Shown piece by piece: positions 40,962 to 44,489 of a stretch of DNA of 44,489 bases. The notes beneath the pieces are model-generated. The model saw only the letters and a program-made list of their open reading frames with translations. It did no database searches and was not told the origin of the DNA. Both the position numbers and the translations under genes were made by a program. This stretch comes from an uncultured Bacteroidota bacterium (GTDB lineage: Bacteria > Bacteroidota > Bacteroidia > Chitinophagales > Chitinophagaceae). Each line of letters opens with the position of its first letter. The first letter of the stretch is position 1. Location: the NCBI GenBank assembly GCA_903821465.1, contig CAIJLK010000104.1, positions 1-44,489 of the forward strand. Reading direction: 5' to 3'.

Positions 40962-43850
40962 TTATAAGTCTAATTCAATTTTCAGAAAACGTGCAGTGAA
41001 ACTTTCTTTATTCTTGACCATTAGTTCTGGAACTCCTTGAAATAAAATTCTGCCACCACCATTGCCGCCCTCAGGTCCGAGGTCAATAATATGATCCGCT
41101 ACTTTAATCACATCCAAATTATGTTCAATCACCAACACTGAATTTCCTCTATCAACTAACTTATTCAAAACATCAAGCAGGTGTTGAATGTCCTGAAAAT
41201 GTAGTCCCGTTGTTGGCTCATCCAGAATATAAAAAGTTTTACCGGTATCTTTTTTACCCAGCTCTGTAGCCAGTTTCACACGCTGTGCTTCTCCCCCACT
41301 AAGTGTTACAGCCGATTGTCCGAGTGTAATATAGCCTAAGCCAACATCCTGTAAAACTTTTATTTTCCTAAAAATAAAAGGTACAGGTTGAAAGAATTCG
41401 CAGGCTTCATCAACATTCATATTCAGGACATCGCTGATCGACTTTCCTTTGTACCGGATCTCTAATGTTTCTCTATTATATCTTTTACCATTACATTTTT
41501 CACAGTGCACATACACATCAGGAAGGAAATTCATTTCAATGGTTCGCATACCGCCTCCTTCACACATATCACAGCGACCTCCTTTTACATTAAAAGAAAA
41601 ACGTCCGGCATTATAGCCCCTAATCTTTGCTTCTGGAACAGCTGCGAACAATGTCCTTATTTCGGTAAAGAAACCACAATAAGTTGCCGGATTACTTCGA
41701 GGTGTTCTACCAATGGGCGACTGATCTATTTCAATTACTTTATCAATATGCTCTAAGCCTTTGATACTTTTATAGTCCATCGGTGTAACGCGACTATTAT
41801 AGCAATGCTTTGATAATAATGGATATAGTGTTTCATTAATTAAAGTAGATTTTCCACTTCCACTTACACCACTCACCACCACCAATTCTCCAAGCGGAAT
41901 TTTTACGGAAACATTTTTTAAGTTATTTCCACTGGCACCATTGATCTCTAAAAATTTTCCATTTCCTGGTCGTCTTTCTGTTGGAACCGGAATTGATTTA
42001 ACCCCACTAAGATATAAAGCCGTATCAGATTTACTCAACAATACTTCGGCAGGGGTACCTGCAGCAACTATTTCTCCGCCATGCACACCAGCCTTGGGGC
42101 CAATATCAACCAGATAATCGGCAGCCATCATTATATCTTTATCATGTTCCACCACCAACACACTATTTCCAATATTTCGTAGATTCTGTAACGCTGTAAT
42201 CAATCGTTGGTTATCGCGTTGATGCAAACCAATAGAAGGCTCATCCAAAACATAAGTAATCCCCTGCAGTTGTGAACCAATTTGCGTGGCTAGTCTAATT
42301 CGCTGAGACTCTCCACCACTAAGACTTCTAGAAGGTCGGTCTAAAGAAAGATAAGTTAGTCCAACATCCAATAAGAATTGTAAACGCTCACGGATCTCTT
42401 TTAAAATATCTTTCGCAATAGCGTTTTGTTTCTTACTTAATCTTTTTTCAATTCCATCGAACCAAACAATTAAATCACTCAGATTCAAATGACTCAGCTC
42501 TGCAATATTTTTCTCATCAACCTTAAACCAAAGACTCTCCTGTTTTAATCTAGCTCCTTTACAGGTACCACATTTCTTAAGCTCCATGAATTGCTCCACC
42601 CATTCGCGCATTACTTCTGTGCTACTATTTCCAGCAAACCATCTTTTGAGCATAGGTATGATCCCTTCAAATGCGCCTTCATAAGGCGTTCCAGGAATCA
42701 GGTCCTCCTCTATTTCCAAATCATCCACAACAGGCCCTTCCGAATTTCCATAGAGCAATATGTTTAAAGATGCCGCAGGTAAATCTTTGATGGGTTTATC
42801 TAAATTGATTTTATTTTTTTTCGCAATTACTTCTACTGATCTAAAAATATGAGCATCCCGCTGTTCGCCCAAAGGCGCGATCCCACCTTCTTTTACTGAT
42901 TTGCTGAGGTCAGGCAAAACAGCACTCATATTAATACTATATACATTTCCCAATCCCTTACAAGTAGGGCAAGCACCATAAGGAGAGTTAAAAGAAAATG
43001 CATTAGGTGAAGGCTCTTCATAACTAATTCCAGTATCCTCACACATTAACTGTTTGGAATATTGAATTACTTTATTCGTATCATTCACCAAAAGAAATAA
43101 AAGATCCTTACCAGTTTTTAAAGTTTGTTGTACACTTTGGCTTAGTCGCACTTTCATATCAGGACTCACTTCTAAACGATCAACCACCACTTCAATATCG
43201 TGAATCTTGTATCTATCAACTTGCAACTTAGCTGTTAGGTCCATCACCTCCCCGTCAACCCGCACTTTTAAATAACCTTTCTTTCTGATATCTTCAAAAA
43301 GTTCCCGGTAATGTCCTTTTCTACCTCTGATTAATGGCGCTAAAAGCGAGATCTTTTTATTCGCATATTTATCAAAAATATTTTCAACGATTTCTTCTTC
43401 GCTGAATTTCACCATCTTCTTTCCAGTATTATAACTATAGGCATCTCCCACGCGTGCAAACAACAATCGCATGAAATCATACACTTCGGTAACAGTTCCA
43501 ACAGTAGATCGGGGGTTTTTATTGGTAGTTTTTTGTTCGATAGAAATAACCGGACTTAACCCTGTTATCTTGTCAACATCAGGCCTTTCCATATCTCCCA
43601 TAAATTGCCGCGCATAGGCACTGAAACTTTCCATATATCTGCGCTGGCCCTCATTGTAAATAGTATCAAATGCAAGAGATGATTTTCCACTACCACTAAC
43701 ACCTGTAAAAACAACCAACTTATTTTTTGGAATGCTGATATCAATATTTTTCAGATTGTGTTCTCGGGCCCCAAAAACTTCAATAGTTTCCTGCTGTAAT
43801 GATTGCGCTATCGACGATATGGGTTCTACAACCAATTTTTTCTTTGCCAT
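40962..43850 (-). CDS. uvrA: Excinuclease ABC subunit A
   Basis: The damage-recognition ATPase of nucleotide excision repair. At 962 residues it is slightly longer than typical (about 940). It has two ABC modules: Walker A VFTGVSGSGKSSLAFDTIY near residue 50 and VVSGVSGSGKSTLINETL in the second half, each with an LSGGE signature (SRSLSGGESQRIRLATQIG and AVTLSGGEAQRVKLATELG). Zinc-finger Cys pairs are present: CPTCKGLG, CGTCKGAR and CDMCEGGG...CEKCNGKR. The gene has a perfect -7 box close upstream and is followed by a hypothetical gene in the same direction. Confidence 0.97.
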   Translation of the reverse strand: MAKKKLVVEPISSIAQSLQQETIEVFGAREHNLKNIDISIPKNKLVVFTGVSGSGKSSLAFDTIYNEGQRRYMESFSAYARQFMGDMERPDVDKITGLSPVISIEQKTTNKNPRSTVGTVTEVYDFMRLLFARVGDAYSYNTGKKMVKFSEEEIVENIFDKYANKKISLLAPLIRGRKGHYRELFEDIRKKGYLKVRVDGEVMDLTAKLQVDRYKIHDIEVVVDRLEVSPDMKVRLSQSVQQTLKTGKDLLFLLVNDTNKVIQYSKQLMCEDTGISYEEPSPNAFSFNSPYGACPTCKGLGNVYSINMSAVLPDLSKSVKEGGIAPLGEQRDAHIFRSVEVIAKKNKINLDKPIKDLPAASLNILLYGNSEGPVVDDLEIEEDLIPGTPYEGAFEGIIPMLKRWFAGNSSTEVMREWVEQFMELKKCGTCKGARLKQESLWFKVDEKNIAELSHLNLSDLIVWFDGIEKRLSKKQNAIAKDILKEIRERLQFLLDVGLTYLSLDRPSRSLSGGESQRIRLATQIGSQLQGITYVLDEPSIGLHQRDNQRLITALQNLRNIGNSVLVVEHDKDIMMAADYLVDIGPKAGVHGGEIVAAGTPAEVLLSKSDTALYLSGVKSIPVPTERRPGNGKFLEINGASGNNLKNVSVKIPLGELVVVSGVSGSGKSTLINETLYPLLSKHCYNSRVTPMDYKSIKGLEHIDKVIEIDQSPIGRTPRSNPATYCGFFTEIRTLFAAVPEAKIRGYNAGRFSFNVKGGRCDMCEGGGMRTIEMNFLPDVYVHCEKCNGKRYNRETLEIRYKGKSISDVLNMNVDEACEFFQPVPFIFRKIKVLQDVGLGYITLGQSAVTLSGGEAQRVKLATELGKKDTGKTFYILDEPTTGLHFQDIQHLLDVLNKLVDRGNSVLVIEHNLDVIKVADHIIDLGPEGGNGGGRILFQGVPELMVKNKESFTARFLKIELDL

Positions 43851-43867
43851 GCTTATTTAAAGGATTT

Positions 43868-43875
43868 CAAATGTA
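43868..43875 (-). promoter_or_regulatory. uvrA -7 element
   Basis: The minus strand reads TACATTTG, a perfect TAnnTTTG match, 17 bp before the uvrA ATG, implying a leader of about 10 nt. No SOS-type operator is obvious. Confidence 0.45.
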
Positions 43876-44022
43876 CAAACAATGCACCTTCTAATAAGTT
43901 TTAAATCGCTCATTTCAATTAGAAATAAATTACGCTCCAATTTAACAAAATATTTTTTTAAGGCTAAAAGCCTTTGCCACAAAGGGTTTTAAATTATTCC
44001 CTACAATTTTAATAGACTTTTA

Positions 44023-44055
44023 TTTGGAAAATTGAAATCTTCCCCTATATCTTTG
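44023..44055 (+). promoter_or_regulatory. Promoter of the SAM-riboswitch transcript
   Basis: TTTG (44023-44026), a 21-bp spacer and TATCTTTG (44048-44055), an exact match to both Bacteroidota promoter elements. The expected start is about 44062, just before the riboswitch P1 stem. Confidence 0.7.
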
Positions 44056-44072
44056 CAGCAGTTCTTTAGATA

Positions 44073-44190
44073 ACTTATCAAGAAAGGCAGAGGGATTTGG
44101 CCCGTTGAAGCCTTGGCAACCCATATTATTACTCAATAATATGAAGGTGCCAACTCCAGTAACGTTTGTGCGTTACAGAGATAAGTCAGA
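44073..44190 (+). promoter_or_regulatory. SAM-I (S-box) riboswitch
   Basis: The S-box core is easily read: AGAGGGATTTGGCCC, GAAGCCTTGGCAACC, a variable hairpin (TATTATTACTCAATAATA), AAGGTGCCAACTCC and a P4 hairpin TAACGTTTGTGCGTTA. P1 is ACTTATC (44073-44079) with GATAAGT (44180-44186). With SAM bound, P1 forms and the downstream terminator can fold. Without SAM, TAAGTCAGA (44182-44190) can pair perfectly over 9 bp with TCTGACTTA (44239-44247), which covers the terminator 5' arm end and loop, giving an antiterminator. Transcription of the sulfur-amino-acid gene downstream would thus drop when SAM is plentiful. Confidence 0.95.
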
Positions 44191-44208
44191 GTAATAGTTT
44201 GTTTCTAC

Positions 44209-44220
44209 TTCCTTCGGGAA
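44209..44220 (+). other. cUUCGg tetraloop hairpin between riboswitch and terminator
   Basis: TTCC-TTCG-GGAA: a 4-bp stem closed by the very stable C(UUCG)G loop, lying between the two antiterminator strands, where it could nucleate folding or serve as a pause site. Confidence 0.5.
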
Positions 44221-44231
44221 TTAATATATTC

Positions 44232-44489
<258 letters not shown>

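Overview
The window looks like chromosomal DNA from a member of the Bacteroidota, probably a Chitinophagaceae-like bacterium. Supporting signs are the AT-rich composition, a type III glutamine synthetase, a secreted PKD protein with a type IX secretion C-terminal sorting domain, a very large Bacteroidota-style alpha-2-macroglobulin, and -7 boxes of the TAnnTTTG type upstream of many genes. No insertion sequence, prophage, CRISPR array, tRNA or rRNA was recognised. The family-level placement is inference; no 16S or marker gene search was possible.

Layout. 1-5460 is a minus-strand run purL, hldD, proC and an outer-membrane beta-barrel gene. 5734-8472 holds glnN (GSIII) and a small exported protein. 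8730-11305 is the minus-strand group efp, accB, accC. 11579-14313 carries the PKD/T9SS protein and sucD. 14465-25539 is a long plus-strand block: an alpha-2-macroglobulin, then a tight four-gene set (UbiA-type prenyltransferase, type III polyketide synthase, SAM methyltransferase, FAD oxidoreductase), then a DAO-family FAD enzyme. 25591-28273 has an unknown membrane protein, two small lipoproteins and a YgiC-like glutathionylspermidine-synthase-family ligase. An MFS transporter (minus) and aspS (plus) diverge at 29.4 kb. 31556-35505 is the conserved trio of circularly permuted ATP-grasp, alpha-E and transglutaminase, plus a membrane protein. rarA and an M28 peptidase follow. 38405-43850 contains a minus-strand FAD amine-oxidase/UGM-like enzyme, an ElaA-like acetyltransferase (plus), and the pair uvrA and an unknown gene (minus). 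The window ends with a SAM-I riboswitch, its terminator, and the first 44 codons of a trans-sulfuration enzyme.

How the genes work together. Most are housekeeping: purine, proline, heptose, malonyl-CoA, TCA cycle, translation, DNA repair and nitrogen assimilation. The accessory interest lies in three modules. First, the type III PKS cluster could make a prenylated, methylated and oxidised phenolic or quinone lipid; its gene content parallels the Streptomyces srsABC phenolic-lipid set plus a UbiA enzyme, and accBC in the same window makes the extender substrate malonyl-CoA. Second, the ATP-grasp/alpha-E/transglutaminase module is a predicted peptide-bond-forming and -cleaving system of unclear substrate. 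Third, the lipoprotein plus YgiC-like ligase module resembles enterobacterial ygiB-ygiC.

At the DNA level the most unusual pattern is a 7-nt purine-rich repeat (GTGAAGA/GTGAAAA in the coding sense). It lies directly after stop codons and before the terminator hairpins at five gene ends, arranged symmetrically between convergent genes. Other notable points are an EF-P whose modification loop lacks PGKG and carries Arg at the tip, an alpha-2-macroglobulin with a broken thioester motif, two successive TTG-initiated genes, and a long leader with a possible 24-residue peptide before the lipoprotein genes.
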